This document shows positions 8,024 to 16,480 of a stretch of DNA of 64,000 nucleotides, in pieces. How positions within the stretch are numbered: the stretch's first letter is position 1; the number at the start of each line of letters is the position of its first letter. The DNA comes from Rhizobiaceae bacterium (GTDB lineage: Bacteria > Pseudomonadota > Alphaproteobacteria > Rhizobiales > Rhizobiaceae), in NCBI GenBank assembly GCA_028279875.1, contig JANQMU010000126.1:47329-111328 (forward strand), in the 5' to 3' direction. The notes below the pieces were generated by a model, which was not told the origin of the DNA, did not search any database, and was given only the letters and a program-made list of their open reading frames with translations. A program made the position numbers and the translations under genes.

Positions 8024-9112
8024 TCAGGAACGCGGCTGCAGCCGGGTGACGTGCCCCATCTTGCGTCCCGGCCGGGCGTCCTTTTTGCCGTAGAGATGGA
8101 CCACGGCACCCGGCTCGCCGAGGAGCGCGTCGGCGGAGGTCACCCCGTCGCCGATCAGGTTGTCCATGACGCAATCGAAATGGCGTTCCACGGAGCCGAG
8201 CGGAAGACCGGCAATCGCCCTGATATGCTGTTCGAACTGCGAGGTGATGCAGGCCGCTTCCGTCCAGTGCCCGGAATTGTGGACACGCGGCGCCAGTTCG
8301 TTGGCGAGCAGCGTGCCGTCCTGCATCACAAAGAACTCGACGCCGATGACCCCGACATAATCGAGTTGCGCCATGATCCGGCCGGCGGCGTCCCTTGCCG
8401 CCTCGATCGTCGATTGCGATGCCTGCGACGGCACGGTGCAGCGGCTTAAAATCCCGTCCCGGTGTTCGTTTTCGGCCGGGTCATAGCAGAGGACCTTTCC
8501 GTCCCGCGTGCGGGCTGCAATGATGGAAATCTCTGCGGTGAAGGCGACCAGGCTTTCCAGGATCAACGGAACATGGCCGAGTTGCGCGAATGCGCCGGCC
8601 GGGCTGTCCTGCGGCCCGGTGAACCGCTTCTGCCCCTTGCCGTCATAGCCCAGGCGCCGTGTCTTCAGGACGCCGCGGCCGCCAAACTCCTCGAGCGCCT
8701 GTTCCAGCTGCTGCTGGCTGTCGACGGCGGCGAAGCGGGCGGTTTCGATACCGCATTCCACCAGAAAGTTCTTTTCGACCAGCCGGTCCTGTGCCACCTC
8801 CAGCGCCTTCGGCGGCGGAAAAACCGGCTTTTTCTGCACCAGGGCCTGCGCTGCCTGAAGCGGCACGTTCTCGAACTCATAGGTCACGATGTGGCACAGC
8901 GCGGCAAGTGTTTCGAGCGCTTCGGCATCGTCATAGTCCGCCGTGATGTGACTGCTGGCCACCTGTTCGGCGGGGCACTCCTCCTGCGGTTCGAGGATGA
9001 TCGTCCGGAAGCCCAGCCGGGCCGCGGCCATCGCCAGCATGCGGCCGAGCTGTCCGCCGCCGATAATGCCGATGGCCTCACCCGGTTTCAAAACGCCTGC
9101 AGGCTCGGTCAT
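8024..9112 (-). CDS. purK: 5-(carboxyamino)imidazole ribonucleotide synthase
   Basis: A 362-residue ATP-grasp enzyme. The N terminus has the GIIGGGQLGRML nucleotide-fold motif, then VTYEFENVP, the ATP-grasp core around VLKTRRLGYDGKGQ, and the metal-binding LANELAPRVHNSGHWTEAA, all standard for PurK. It converts AIR, ATP and bicarbonate to N5-CAIR in purine biosynthesis, the substrate of PurE. purE lies immediately upstream with three bases between stop and start, so the two are one operon. Length and motifs are complete. Confidence 0.96.
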   Translation of the reverse strand: MTEPAGVLKPGEAIGIIGGGQLGRMLAMAAARLGFRTIILEPQEECPAEQVASSHITADYDDAEALETLAALCHIVTYEFENVPLQAAQALVQKKPVFPPPKALEVAQDRLVEKNFLVECGIETARFAAVDSQQQLEQALEEFGGRGVLKTRRLGYDGKGQKRFTGPQDSPAGAFAQLGHVPLILESLVAFTAEISIIAARTRDGKVLCYDPAENEHRDGILSRCTVPSQASQSTIEAARDAAGRIMAQLDYVGVIGVEFFVMQDGTLLANELAPRVHNSGHWTEAACITSQFEQHIRAIAGLPLGSVERHFDCVMDNLIGDGVTSADALLGEPGAVVHLYGKKDARPGRKMGHVTRLQPRS

Positions 9113-9115
9113 CGG

Positions 9116-9610
9116 TTACACTCCGTCAGCCGGATGAAGTGGCACCGCGCTGCTGCGCTCACGGCGCCAGGCGTCGAGGCGCTGCGCGATATCGTCATCG
9201 CCCAGCGACAGGACCGCGGCGGCCAGCAAGGCTGCATTGACAGCGCCTGCCTCGCCGATGGCCAGGGTTCCGACGGGAATGCCGGCCGGCATCTGCACGA
9301 TGGACAACAGGCTGTCCTGTCCGGACAGCGCCTTTGACTGGATCGGCACACCGAACACCGGCAGCGATGTCATGGAAGCCGTCATGCCGGGCAGATGGGC
9401 CGCGCCGCCGGCGCCGGCGATGATGGTCTTGAAGCCGTTGTCGCGGGCCGCTGTCGCGAATTCGACCATGCGCTGCGGGGTGCGGTGAGCGGAAACGATC
9501 AGGCTTTCATGGCCGATGGCGAGCGCGTCCAGGGTTTCGGCGGCGTGTTTCATGGTCGGCCAGTCGGACTGGCTTCCCATGATGATGGCGACGGGCGGCT
9601 TGCTGGTCAT
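9116..9610 (-). CDS. purE: N5-carboxyaminoimidazole ribonucleotide mutase
   Basis: A 164-residue class I PurE. The substrate phosphate/carboxylate-binding motifs GSQSDWPTM and SAHRTPQRM, and the AGAGGAAHLPGM segment with the catalytic His, are all present. It moves the carboxylate of N5-CAIR to C4 of the imidazole to give CAIR. It forms an operon with purK directly downstream (three-base gap). Upstream on the same strand lies a DUF465 gene 18 bp away that may share the transcript. Confidence 0.96.
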   Translation of the reverse strand: MTSKPPVAIIMGSQSDWPTMKHAAETLDALAIGHESLIVSAHRTPQRMVEFATAARDNGFKTIIAGAGGAAHLPGMTASMTSLPVFGVPIQSKALSGQDSLLSIVQMPAGIPVGTLAIGEAGAVNAALLAAAVLSLGDDDIAQRLDAWRRERSSAVPLHPADGV

Positions 9611-9628
9611 TGGCGGTCCAATCGGTCG

Positions 9629-9832
9629 TCACGCTATGATATCGGGGATGATCTGGTCTTCGACCTTGCTGATCTGGTCCTTGATGGCCAGTTTCTTCTT
9701 CTTCATCCGCTGGATGCGCAGTGCATCACAGCCGGTTGAAACCATCGCGTTGATGGCGGCGTCGAAATCTTCGTGTTCCTGGCGCAAACGAGCAGCCTGC
9801 AATCGCAATTCCGCCTGATTCTGGTCCGCCAT
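9629..9832 (-). CDS. DUF465 (YdcH-like) small coiled-coil protein
   Basis: A 67-residue protein rich in Glu, Lys and Gln, with a core resembling the YdcH/DUF465 family: LRQEHEDFDAAINAM and RIQRMKKKKLAIKDQISKVEDQI. These are short two-helix hairpin proteins of unknown function, often present in several copies in alphaproteobacteria. It lies 18 bp upstream of purE in the same direction, and a second DUF465 gene is divergently placed about 290 bp away. Confidence 0.85.
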   Translation of the reverse strand: MADQNQAELRLQAARLRQEHEDFDAAINAMVSTGCDALRIQRMKKKKLAIKDQISKVEDQIIPDIIA

Positions 9833-10123
9833 ATGATTTCCCCATATCAGCTTGAATGACGCTGTTTACCGGAACAATCCTGCCTCGATATGACACTGGG
9901 AAACCGTCTATCACTTTGTCGGATTTCAAAAAACCGCAAAGAAGGGAAAGTTTTCCACCGATTTGACTGCACAAGGTGCGGGCTTTGTCGTCCGGGTGCC
10001 GCCCGTTCATCAACAACTTCGTGAAATTATTCTTCGACAATTGCCCGGTTTTAGTGTCACAATCCGGTCTGGCCGGCTTGCCCAAGAGGCCGGTACAACG
10101 CAGACAGAAAAGGAGTTTGTTCC

Positions 10124-10303
10124 ATGGCAGTCCATGCTCGTCTTGAAACGCTTGAAAAGAAACACGGCGCTCTCGAAGAGGAACTCCATTCGGCACTCAA
10201 TCATCCGTCCTGCGATGATTCGACGATATCAGACATCAAGCGGCGCAAGCTCAGGATAAAAGACGAGATTGAACGGTTGCGCGGAGAGCTGGCGCTGCAG
10301 TAG
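10124..10303 (+). CDS. DUF465 (YdcH-like) small protein, second copy
   Basis: A 59-residue protein with the same family pattern as its divergent neighbour: LETLEKKHGALEEELHSALNHPS, then IKRRKLRIKDEIERLRGEL. The start codon follows AAAAGGAG with good spacing. Function unknown; the family forms short helical hairpins. It is a single-gene unit; downstream DNA (10304-10482) holds imperfect inverted repeats (for instance around 10425-10455) that could end transcription between the convergent genes, but none is a clean intrinsic terminator. Confidence 0.88.
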   Translation: MAVHARLETLEKKHGALEEELHSALNHPSCDDSTISDIKRRKLRIKDEIERLRGELALQ

Positions 10304-10482
10304 CCGGGCACGACGTTCGAAAGCGCGTCGCCCTTAAGTCCATGTTAACCATCTATGGGTTTTTGATCGGTTCCGCCGATTGAGGCGGATCGGTGTTTTG
10401 AAATTTCACGAAAGCGAGCGATTGGGATTGGTTTCCCGATCGCCTTGTGGTTTTTCCAGAGAAATTGCCGCGCCCCGATGCA

Positions 10483-11247
10483 TCACGTGCTCACGCTGGT
10501 CATCGCCCGCCAAATCAACTGCAGGGACAGGATCAGAAGGGCTATCTGGATTGCCGTGAAAAAGATCTTTTCAGGAAGAAGGTTCGTCAGGTGGCGTCCG
10601 CACCAGGCCCCAAACAGGGCGATGCCGATCAGCAGTGAAATCAACCTCCAGTTCATGTCCGGGAATTGCCCGAGAGCCAGGTAGGTTGGCCATTTGGCGA
10701 GATTCACGGTGGCAAAGACGATCGTCGTGGTTCCGGCGAATGTGAGCTTTCGCAGTTTTTGCGGAAGAACGTAAACCTGGAATGGCGGCGCACCGGCGTG
10801 CGAGATGAAGCTGGTGATTCCCGACAGCGTTCCCCAGAACAGCCCCGGCACGATCCGCGCTTCTTTCGGAGCGCCTTCAGGCCGGACGAAAAACCAGGCG
10901 CGCAGGCAGTAAAAGACGCCGATCGCGCCGACGGCTCCGTTCAGGGCCGACACCGACATATAGGGCGAGGACAGGAAACCGATCACCACGCCCAAAAGCC
11001 CGGCCGGGATGAGTATGGCCAGATTGCGTGATGAAAAGTCGTGGCGGTAAAGCCAGATGCCGTAGAGGTCGCTGACGAGATAGATGGGCAGGAGCAGCGC
11101 GGCGGCGGTGAGCGGGTTTATCCAGAACGACAGGATGGGCACGGCTAGCATTCCGACCGCCGGCAGGCCGCCCTTGGACAGGCCAACGAGATAGGCGCAA
11201 AGAAGGCCGACCGGCAACAGGTTCAACGGGTCCATCTCGACATCCAT
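10483..11247 (-). CDS. TauE/SafE-family sulfite/organoanion exporter
   Basis: A 254-residue integral membrane protein with about eight hydrophobic segments and the family's features: an early GLSKGGLPAVGMLAVPIL stretch and the second-half SHAGAPPFQVYVLP stretch, the two inverted-repeat signatures of the TauE/SafE fold. Members move sulfite, sulfoacetate or other C2/sulfonated anions out of the cell. Substrate is not predictable here. It stands between a DUF465 gene and an inositol-monophosphatase-family gene, 62 bp from the latter, and may be read from the same minus-strand transcript. Confidence 0.88.
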   Translation of the reverse strand: MDVEMDPLNLLPVGLLCAYLVGLSKGGLPAVGMLAVPILSFWINPLTAAALLLPIYLVSDLYGIWLYRHDFSSRNLAILIPAGLLGVVIGFLSSPYMSVSALNGAVGAIGVFYCLRAWFFVRPEGAPKEARIVPGLFWGTLSGITSFISHAGAPPFQVYVLPQKLRKLTFAGTTTIVFATVNLAKWPTYLALGQFPDMNWRLISLLIGIALFGAWCGRHLTNLLPEKIFFTAIQIALLILSLQLIWRAMTSVST

Positions 11248-11309
11248 CGTCTCGCACTGGGGCGAGGCAAACCCGAAACGATCAACCCCCGAGCACCGTC
11301 AACAAGCTG

Positions 11310-12080
11310 TCATGTCGAAAGCCATCCGTCATGGCTGGCCGCCGTGATCGCATAGCCGTTGACAATGCTGTCTTCGGTCAGGACGAAATTTGCCGTGCCT
11401 CCGGCCTCGCGCACCAGCAGGGCCGCCGCCGCGCCGTCCCAGGGAAAGACGCGTTGCTCGACATAGAGATCGCAACTGCCCGACGCAACGCAGGTCACGT
11501 TGTAGACGCAGCAGCCGAAGGCGTAAAGCAGGGCGCCCTTTTCCATCATTTCGGCTGCAAGCTTCAATGGACCGTCATAGGGCAAATGTGGGGACCGGCC
11601 GAAAATAACGATTGCCCGCTCGATATCGCGGTTGTCGGAGACGCTGATCGTCCTGCCGTTGCAGGTCGCGCCCTGTCCCTTGATCGCCAGATATTCCAAA
11701 CCGAGTGCCGGAAGCATGATAATGCCCACCTTGGGGTCACCGTCGATGACAAGTCCCAATGACACGCCCCACATGGGAAGTCCGGACAGGAAATTGGTGG
11801 TCCCGTCGATCGGATCGACGATCCAGACGGAGCTGTCAATTCGGCCGCCGCTCTCCTCTCCAAGAAATCCGTCCTGTGGGAAGTTTTCCTTGAGGGCGGT
11901 CTTGAGATAGTCCTCGACCCTGGCGTCCGCCTCGGAGACCAGATCATGCGGAGACGCTTTGGTTTCGGCGATCAGTTCGTCGCGCTTGTTGAAATAATCC
12001 AGGGCCAGCCCGGCGGCCTGACGGGCAATCTGCAGCGCGATTTCGGCGTCGTCGTCAAGGTTGCGCATGGTTGAAGGCAT
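11310..12080 (-). CDS. Inositol-monophosphatase-family sugar/polyol phosphatase
   Basis: A 256-residue Mg-dependent phosphatase with all metal-site motifs: GEESGG, DPIDGTTNF and the C-terminal PWDGAAAALL. The family includes inositol-1-phosphatase, histidinol-phosphatase, 3'(2'),5'-bisphosphate nucleotidase and the agrocinopine-pathway AccG. Its ATG overlaps the stop codon of the upstream kinase by one base (TAATG), pointing to translational coupling. The pair is divergent from a peptide-type ABC importer across a region with two LacI operators, so I infer it dephosphorylates a product of the imported compound. A second family member at 43702 looks like the housekeeping SuhB, supporting a specialised role for this one. 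Confidence 0.85.
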   Translation of the reverse strand: MPSTMRNLDDDAEIALQIARQAAGLALDYFNKRDELIAETKASPHDLVSEADARVEDYLKTALKENFPQDGFLGEESGGRIDSSVWIVDPIDGTTNFLSGLPMWGVSLGLVIDGDPKVGIIMLPALGLEYLAIKGQGATCNGRTISVSDNRDIERAIVIFGRSPHLPYDGPLKLAAEMMEKGALLYAFGCCVYNVTCVASGSCDLYVEQRVFPWDGAAAALLVREAGGTANFVLTEDSIVNGYAITAASHDGWLST

Positions 12081-12667
12081 TACGTTCTTTCTTTCTCGAT
12101 GATCGTGTCCAACCGTGTCTTGAGCTCGGTCAGATCGCCCGTGTTGCGAATCACGTGGTCGGCGGCATCCATCAAATATCCGTTCTGTTGAAACCCGGTG
12201 GCACCATCGCCCATCGCCTTTTGATCGGCCAGATCAAAAACCTCGCGGCTGATCGGATCGCCATCGCGCCGGCGACTGACCACACGATCAAAGCGTGTGT
12301 CGGACGGAACGCGAAGCGCGATCAGGGCGAAGCCATATCCGGACTTCGCAGCAAGGGCCCTGGTGTAGGCCAGTTCCTCGGAATTGCGCAGACCATCCAC
12401 AACGATGTCGTGATGGGTGGCTTGCTTCAACCCGGCCAGGGCTTTGACCGCGTAGATGTCGTTGCCCTCTGTCGCCTGGGTCTCCCGTGCGTGTTGCTGC
12501 ACCTGCTCGCGGCTGGGAATGCCAAAACGTGCGGTGGCCTCCGCCCGCAGATTTGCCGCAATGGTAACAAGGTGGAATCCCCGGGATGCCAAATGCGCGG
12601 ATGAGGTTGACTTTCCCGCCCCGGATTCTCCGACCAGGGCAATCATCAGCTTTTTCATTTCGCTCAT
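12080..12667 (-). CDS. P-loop kinase of the nucleotide-kinase-like group
   Basis: A 195-residue protein starting with a strong Walker A, ALVGESGAGKSTS, and later DIVVDGLRNSEEL and a basic LID-like segment SRRRDGDPISREVFDLAD. Overall it looks like small NMP kinases or dephospho-CoA kinase, but it is not an orthologue of any that I can name. Substrate unknown. It is the first gene of a unit with the phosphatase (one-base overlap), divergent from the ABC importer genes. A kinase and a phosphatase induced together with a transporter suggests remodelling of a phosphorylated sugar or nucleotide-like solute; this is inference. Confidence 0.6.
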   Translation of the reverse strand: MSEMKKLMIALVGESGAGKSTSSAHLASRGFHLVTIAANLRAEATARFGIPSREQVQQHARETQATEGNDIYAVKALAGLKQATHHDIVVDGLRNSEELAYTRALAAKSGYGFALIALRVPSDTRFDRVVSRRRDGDPISREVFDLADQKAMGDGATGFQQNGYLMDAADHVIRNTGDLTELKTRLDTIIEKERT

Positions 12668-12688
12668 AGATCATTTATCTCTGCAATT

Positions 12689-12702
12689 TGGAAGCGCTTT
12701 CA
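12689..12702. promoter_or_regulatory. LacI-type operator O1
   Basis: TGGAAGCGCTTTCA, with the central GCGC of LacI/GalR-family operators, lies 22 bp before the kinase start. It is the exact reverse complement of the site at 12810-12823. The likely ligand is the LacI-type regulator encoded at 18403, at the end of the same importer cluster. Confidence 0.75.
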
Positions 12703-12800
12703 TAAACTGGCAGAAAATGGCTGACCATGCAACTAGCTGCACAAAAGCCAGCCCATATGCACTCAAATTGCTCAGATGCCATACCAACATGTTCGGTCTG

Positions 12801-12829
12801 TTGACAAACTGAAAGCGCTTCCATTAGAG
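12801..12829 (+). promoter_or_regulatory. Promoter of the ABC importer operon with embedded LacI operator O2
   Basis: A -35 element TTGACA (12801-12806), a 17-bp spacer and TTAGAG (12824-12829) as -10. The operator TGAAAGCGCTTCCA (12810-12823) fills the spacer, so a bound repressor would block RNA polymerase. The start of the solute-binding gene is about 30 bp further on. O1 and O2 centres are about 121 bp apart, a distance compatible with looping by a tetrameric or paired repressor. Confidence 0.75.
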
Positions 12830-12857
12830 TGTGATCCGGAAGATATGGGAGGAAGAG

Positions 12858-14465
12858 ATGTCGACACACCGATTTTTATCCGGACATGTCCTGGGTTCAG
12901 TTGCTTTCCTGGCCGCAACCATTGTCGCCAGCCCGCTTCTTGCAGAACCGACAAAGGGCACCCTCGTCATCGCGGTGAACCAGGAACCCCAGGACCTGGC
13001 AGCGCAGGGAACCTACAAGGAGATCAACGCCGCTGGTCTTCGCAATGTCGTGGAGACGCTGATCGCCGTTGACCCGGTTGACGGCAAGCTGCGGCCGGTT
13101 CTTGCCACCGCCTGGGAACGGATCGATGACAGCACGCTGCGCTTCACCATTCGCGATGGCGTGACCTTCCACGATGGTACGCCAATGACCGCCGAGGCCG
13201 TGGCAGGGTCGATCAACTGGGTCTGGAGCCCCGAAAACGCCTTTACCATCCAGGAATATGCCGGTCCTGGCGCCCTAACCGCCAAGGCGCTGGACGACAA
13301 AACCGTTGAAGTGACGTCAAGCGAGCCGGATCCGCTTCTTGAGTTCAGGATGACGCTGAACGGTATTTCATCGGCAAAGCAACTTGCCGAAAGCCCGGAG
13401 CGGCATTTCGATACCCCGATCGGCACCGGCCCCTACAGGTTTGGAGAATGGTCGAAAGGCCAGTTCTGGACAGCGAGCTACAATCCCGACTGGTGGGGTA
13501 ATTCGGCCGAGGACGCCTATGGGACGACCAAACCGGTCTATGCGGACCTGAAATTCGTGTTCCGCTCGGAAGACGCGGCGCGGGTCGCGATGGTGCAGAG
13601 CGGCGAAGCGCAACTGGGCATGTTCCCCTCTGCCGACGAATGCGCCCGGGCGGAAGGCGAAGCCGGCTATGATTGCGTGACCGGTCCGTCGACGACCTAT
13701 CTCTATGGGCGCCTGGATCATTCCCTGCATGCGGACCCGATCCTGCAGGATGCGCGCATCCGCGAAGCCGTCTTTTCCGCCATCGATATCGAAGGACTGG
13801 TTGGACTGGTCGGGATGGCGTCGGTTCCCCAGGGGCAACTTGGCCCCAAGGGCACCATTGGCTTCAATGATGATGTGCAGCCCTATGCCTATGATCCCGA
13901 AAAGGCGGCGGCGCTGTTGGTCGAAGCCAAGGCAGACGGGGTAGCGGTCGACAGGCTGAATATCGAGGTTGTCGGACGCGACACCACGCCGCGCATCAAA
14001 CCCGTGGTCGAGGCGATCGGCGCCATGCTGGACGGTGTCGGAATAGGCACCACGATAAAAGTCCAGACCCCGCAGGAGTTCAACCCGCGCGTTCGCATCA
14101 CCGGTTATGCCAACGAGCCGGACCGGCAGATGATGCAGGTTCACGTCAAGGGCAACCCGTCGGGCGACTATGGCCTGCTGCTGCAATCCAATTATGCCTG
14201 TCCGGATATTGACGATCCCAAGGGGCCGTCGCGTTCATCGGTCTATTGCAACGAGGAGTTCGACGGCAAGCTGTTCGAGGCCCTGGCAAGTTTTGGCGAC
14301 GATCGCGACAATCGCATGAAAGAACTGGTTCAGTTCGTTCATGACAAGCACCTGATCGTGCCGCTGGCGCTGCTGGATCGCGGTTATCTGGTCGAGGCTG
14401 GCACCGAGTTCACATTCGGAACCGACCATCGCATCCAGGCCGTCTACATCAAGCCGGCAAACTGA
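12858..14465 (+). CDS. Peptide/nickel-type ABC transporter solute-binding protein (SBP family 5)
   Basis: A protein of 535 residues with a signal peptide (hydrophobic VLGSVAFLAATIVASPLLA before EPTKG) followed by a DppA/OppA-type binding domain: LATAWERIDDSTLRFTIRDGVTFHDG near residue 90 and PIGTGPYRFGEW near 190 are typical of the family. The ATG at 12858 is preceded by GGGAGG. Family 5 proteins bind peptides, but also nickel, plant opines and sugar conjugates. Here the operon is controlled by LacI-type sites, and a kinase and phosphatase are divergent, which favours a sugar-containing ligand over a peptide; that is inference. Confidence 0.88.
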   Translation: MSTHRFLSGHVLGSVAFLAATIVASPLLAEPTKGTLVIAVNQEPQDLAAQGTYKEINAAGLRNVVETLIAVDPVDGKLRPVLATAWERIDDSTLRFTIRDGVTFHDGTPMTAEAVAGSINWVWSPENAFTIQEYAGPGALTAKALDDKTVEVTSSEPDPLLEFRMTLNGISSAKQLAESPERHFDTPIGTGPYRFGEWSKGQFWTASYNPDWWGNSAEDAYGTTKPVYADLKFVFRSEDAARVAMVQSGEAQLGMFPSADECARAEGEAGYDCVTGPSTTYLYGRLDHSLHADPILQDARIREAVFSAIDIEGLVGLVGMASVPQGQLGPKGTIGFNDDVQPYAYDPEKAAALLVEAKADGVAVDRLNIEVVGRDTTPRIKPVVEAIGAMLDGVGIGTTIKVQTPQEFNPRVRITGYANEPDRQMMQVHVKGNPSGDYGLLLQSNYACPDIDDPKGPSRSSVYCNEEFDGKLFEALASFGDDRDNRMKELVQFVHDKHLIVPLALLDRGYLVEAGTEFTFGTDHRIQAVYIKPAN

Positions 14466-14473
14466 ACCTCCCA

Positions 14474-14549
14474 GAATTGCCGATATTGTGTGTTTGATCT
14501 CGGCAATTCCACTCCGGATCGGCTGGCGTAGATGTCTCTGCGTCAGCCG
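14474..14549 (+). repeat. Two stem-loops between solute-binding and permease genes
   Basis: Stem 1: GAATTGCCGA (14474-14483) with TCGGCAATTC (14500-14509), 10 perfect pairs. Stem 2: CGGCTGGCG (14520-14528) with CGTCAGCCG (14541-14549), 9 pairs including one G-U, followed by ACCTTTTTG. Tandem hairpins after the first gene of an importer operon usually protect the upstream mRNA from 3' decay or partly end transcription, so binding protein is made in excess of the membrane parts. That role is inferred from position. Confidence 0.65.
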
Positions 14550-14577
14550 ACCTTTTTGACCTCTTTGAGGGAGCGAC

Positions 14578-15540
14578 ATGTATTTTGTGAAGCGAATAGG
14601 CAATTCGCTCCTCATTCTGCTGCTCACCGTCAGCTTTGTCTTCATCGCCGGCCGAATGATCGGCGATCCGGCCCTCAACATGCTGGGACCCGGCGCCAGT
14701 GACGTCGCGCTCGAGAATCTGCGCCGCGCCGCCGGGCTGAACGATCCCATCCTTGTTCAATATGCCCGCTATATCGGGAATCTGCTTCTGGGAGATTTCG
14801 GGGTCAGCTACCGATATGGTTTTTCCGTCCTGCCGTCCGAAAATCTCGCGGACATCGGCCAGCCGGTGATGGAGATCGTGCTGGAACGTCTGCCGGCAAC
14901 GTTTTTTCTCGCCGCTGCCGCCATGGGCTTCGCGGTTCCGCTTGGTGTGTTCATGGGCGTGACGGCAGCAGCCCATCCGCGTTCCATTGCGGACCGGATC
15001 GTGACGGTTCTTTCGCTGGCCGGCGTATCGATCGTCCAGTTCTGGCTGGGCCTCATGCTGATCGTTCTTTTCGCGGTTCAGTTGGGTTGGCTGCCAACCG
15101 GCGGTTATGAAGGACCGTCCTACGTGATCCTGCCGGCGCTCACCCTTGCAGCGCGCCCCATCGGACGCATCGCCCAGGTGACGCGCAGCGCGGTGCTGGA
15201 GGAACTTACCAAACCCTACGTTGTCACCGCTCGCGCCAAGGGTGTCGCCGAAGGCCGTATCGTCTATTTCCATGCGCTGAAGAATGCCGCAATTCCGATC
15301 GTCACCATGATCGGGGACGAGTTGTCGGCACTGCTGACCGGTGCAATTCTGGTGGAAAAGGTCTTTGCCTGGCCTGGAATCGGGCTTCTCATCATCGACT
15401 CGATGTCGCGTAGCGACCTGCCGCTTATCCAGGCATCGATTGCCGTCGTTGCGGCGCTGGTCGTCACGGTCAACCTGCTGGTGGACCTCAGCTATCGCCT
15501 CCTCAATCCCCGCATCCGCCTGAGCAAAGCGGGACACTGA
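14578..15540 (+). CDS. ABC transporter permease, DppB type
   Basis: A 320-residue inner-membrane protein starting MYFVKRIGNSLLILLLTVSFVFIAGRM, the usual DppB opening, with about six membrane segments. The binding-protein-dependent transport signature that contacts the ATPase is near TRSAVLEELTKPYVVTARAKG (about 200-222). It pairs with the DppC-type permease four bases downstream. GGGAGCGAC upstream serves as ribosome binding site. Confidence 0.9.
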   Translation: MYFVKRIGNSLLILLLTVSFVFIAGRMIGDPALNMLGPGASDVALENLRRAAGLNDPILVQYARYIGNLLLGDFGVSYRYGFSVLPSENLADIGQPVMEIVLERLPATFFLAAAAMGFAVPLGVFMGVTAAAHPRSIADRIVTVLSLAGVSIVQFWLGLMLIVLFAVQLGWLPTGGYEGPSYVILPALTLAARPIGRIAQVTRSAVLEELTKPYVVTARAKGVAEGRIVYFHALKNAAIPIVTMIGDELSALLTGAILVEKVFAWPGIGLLIIDSMSRSDLPLIQASIAVVAALVVTVNLLVDLSYRLLNPRIRLSKAGH

Positions 15541-15544
15541 ACCC

Positions 15545-16474
15545 ATGGCGACCGACACGAACATCACCATTGAGGAGACCATCGACGCCCGCGATGCCCA
15601 CATCACGGCCGGCGACTATGCCCTGGCCATCCTGAAGGACAAGGTCACGCTGCTTGCCGTGATGTTTCTGGCAGCATTGGTTGTGTTCACCATCGGTGCC
15701 GAGTTCCTGGCGCCGCACAAGCCGACCGGGCTGAACCTCGGCGACCGGCTTCTGGCGCCGCTGTCAACCGGGCGCAGGGGCGATTTCTACCTGCTTGGCA
15801 CCGACGAGCTGGGCCGGGACCTGTTCAGCCGATTGATCTACGGCGCCCGCGTCTCCGTCTCGGTCGGTCTGCTGGGGGCGGCACTGTCCTGCATTGTCGG
15901 CGTCTTTGCCGGTTTGACGGCCGGATATCGCGGCGGGCTCTACGAAGACATCATCATGCGGCTGGTCGACGGCATGTTGTCCTTGCCCTCCCTTCTGGTG
16001 GCCCTGTTCGTCCTGTTCATGCTGGGCGGCGGATATGTGAACCTGATCCTGGTGTTTTCGGTGCTGCACTGGATGGTCTTTGCGCGGATGTCGCGCGGAC
16101 TGGCGCTTGACGCGCGCTCGGCCACCTATGTTCAGGCGGCGCGGGCGCTCGGTGCGTCGGACCTGCGGATCATTTTCCGGCACATTCTGCCCAACATCAT
16201 GGCTCCGATCATGGTGCTGTTCACGCTTGAGATTGCGTTCCTCATCCTTTCGGAGGCATCGTTGAGTTTCCTTGGCTTCGGTGTCCAGCCGCCGGATCCG
16301 TCCTGGGGCCTGATGATCGCCGACGGGCGCGAGCATATCCGTTCCGCCTGGTGGCTGGTGACCTTTCCCGGACTTGCGATCTTCCTGACGGCGCTCAGCC
16401 TCAATCTGGTGGCAAACTGGGCGCGTGCCGTCACCGATCCCCTGCAGCGCTGGCGCTGGTTTGCACGGGAGTGA
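15545..16474 (+). CDS. ABC transporter permease, DppC type
   Basis: A 309-residue permease with the DppC layout: a cytosolic N-terminal segment, first membrane helix (VTLLAVMFLAALVVFTIGAEF), the family segment LLGTDELGRDLFSRLIYGARVS after it, and the ATPase-contact motif YVQAARALGASDLRIIFRHILPN. It forms the translocation channel with the preceding permease. It starts four bases after the dppB-like stop and ends six bases before the ATPase gene, so the operon is tightly packed. Confidence 0.9.
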   Translation: MATDTNITIEETIDARDAHITAGDYALAILKDKVTLLAVMFLAALVVFTIGAEFLAPHKPTGLNLGDRLLAPLSTGRRGDFYLLGTDELGRDLFSRLIYGARVSVSVGLLGAALSCIVGVFAGLTAGYRGGLYEDIIMRLVDGMLSLPSLLVALFVLFMLGGGYVNLILVFSVLHWMVFARMSRGLALDARSATYVQAARALGASDLRIIFRHILPNIMAPIMVLFTLEIAFLILSEASLSFLGFGVQPPDPSWGLMIADGREHIRSAWWLVTFPGLAIFLTALSLNLVANWARAVTDPLQRWRWFARE

Positions 16475-16480
16475 CCGTAT

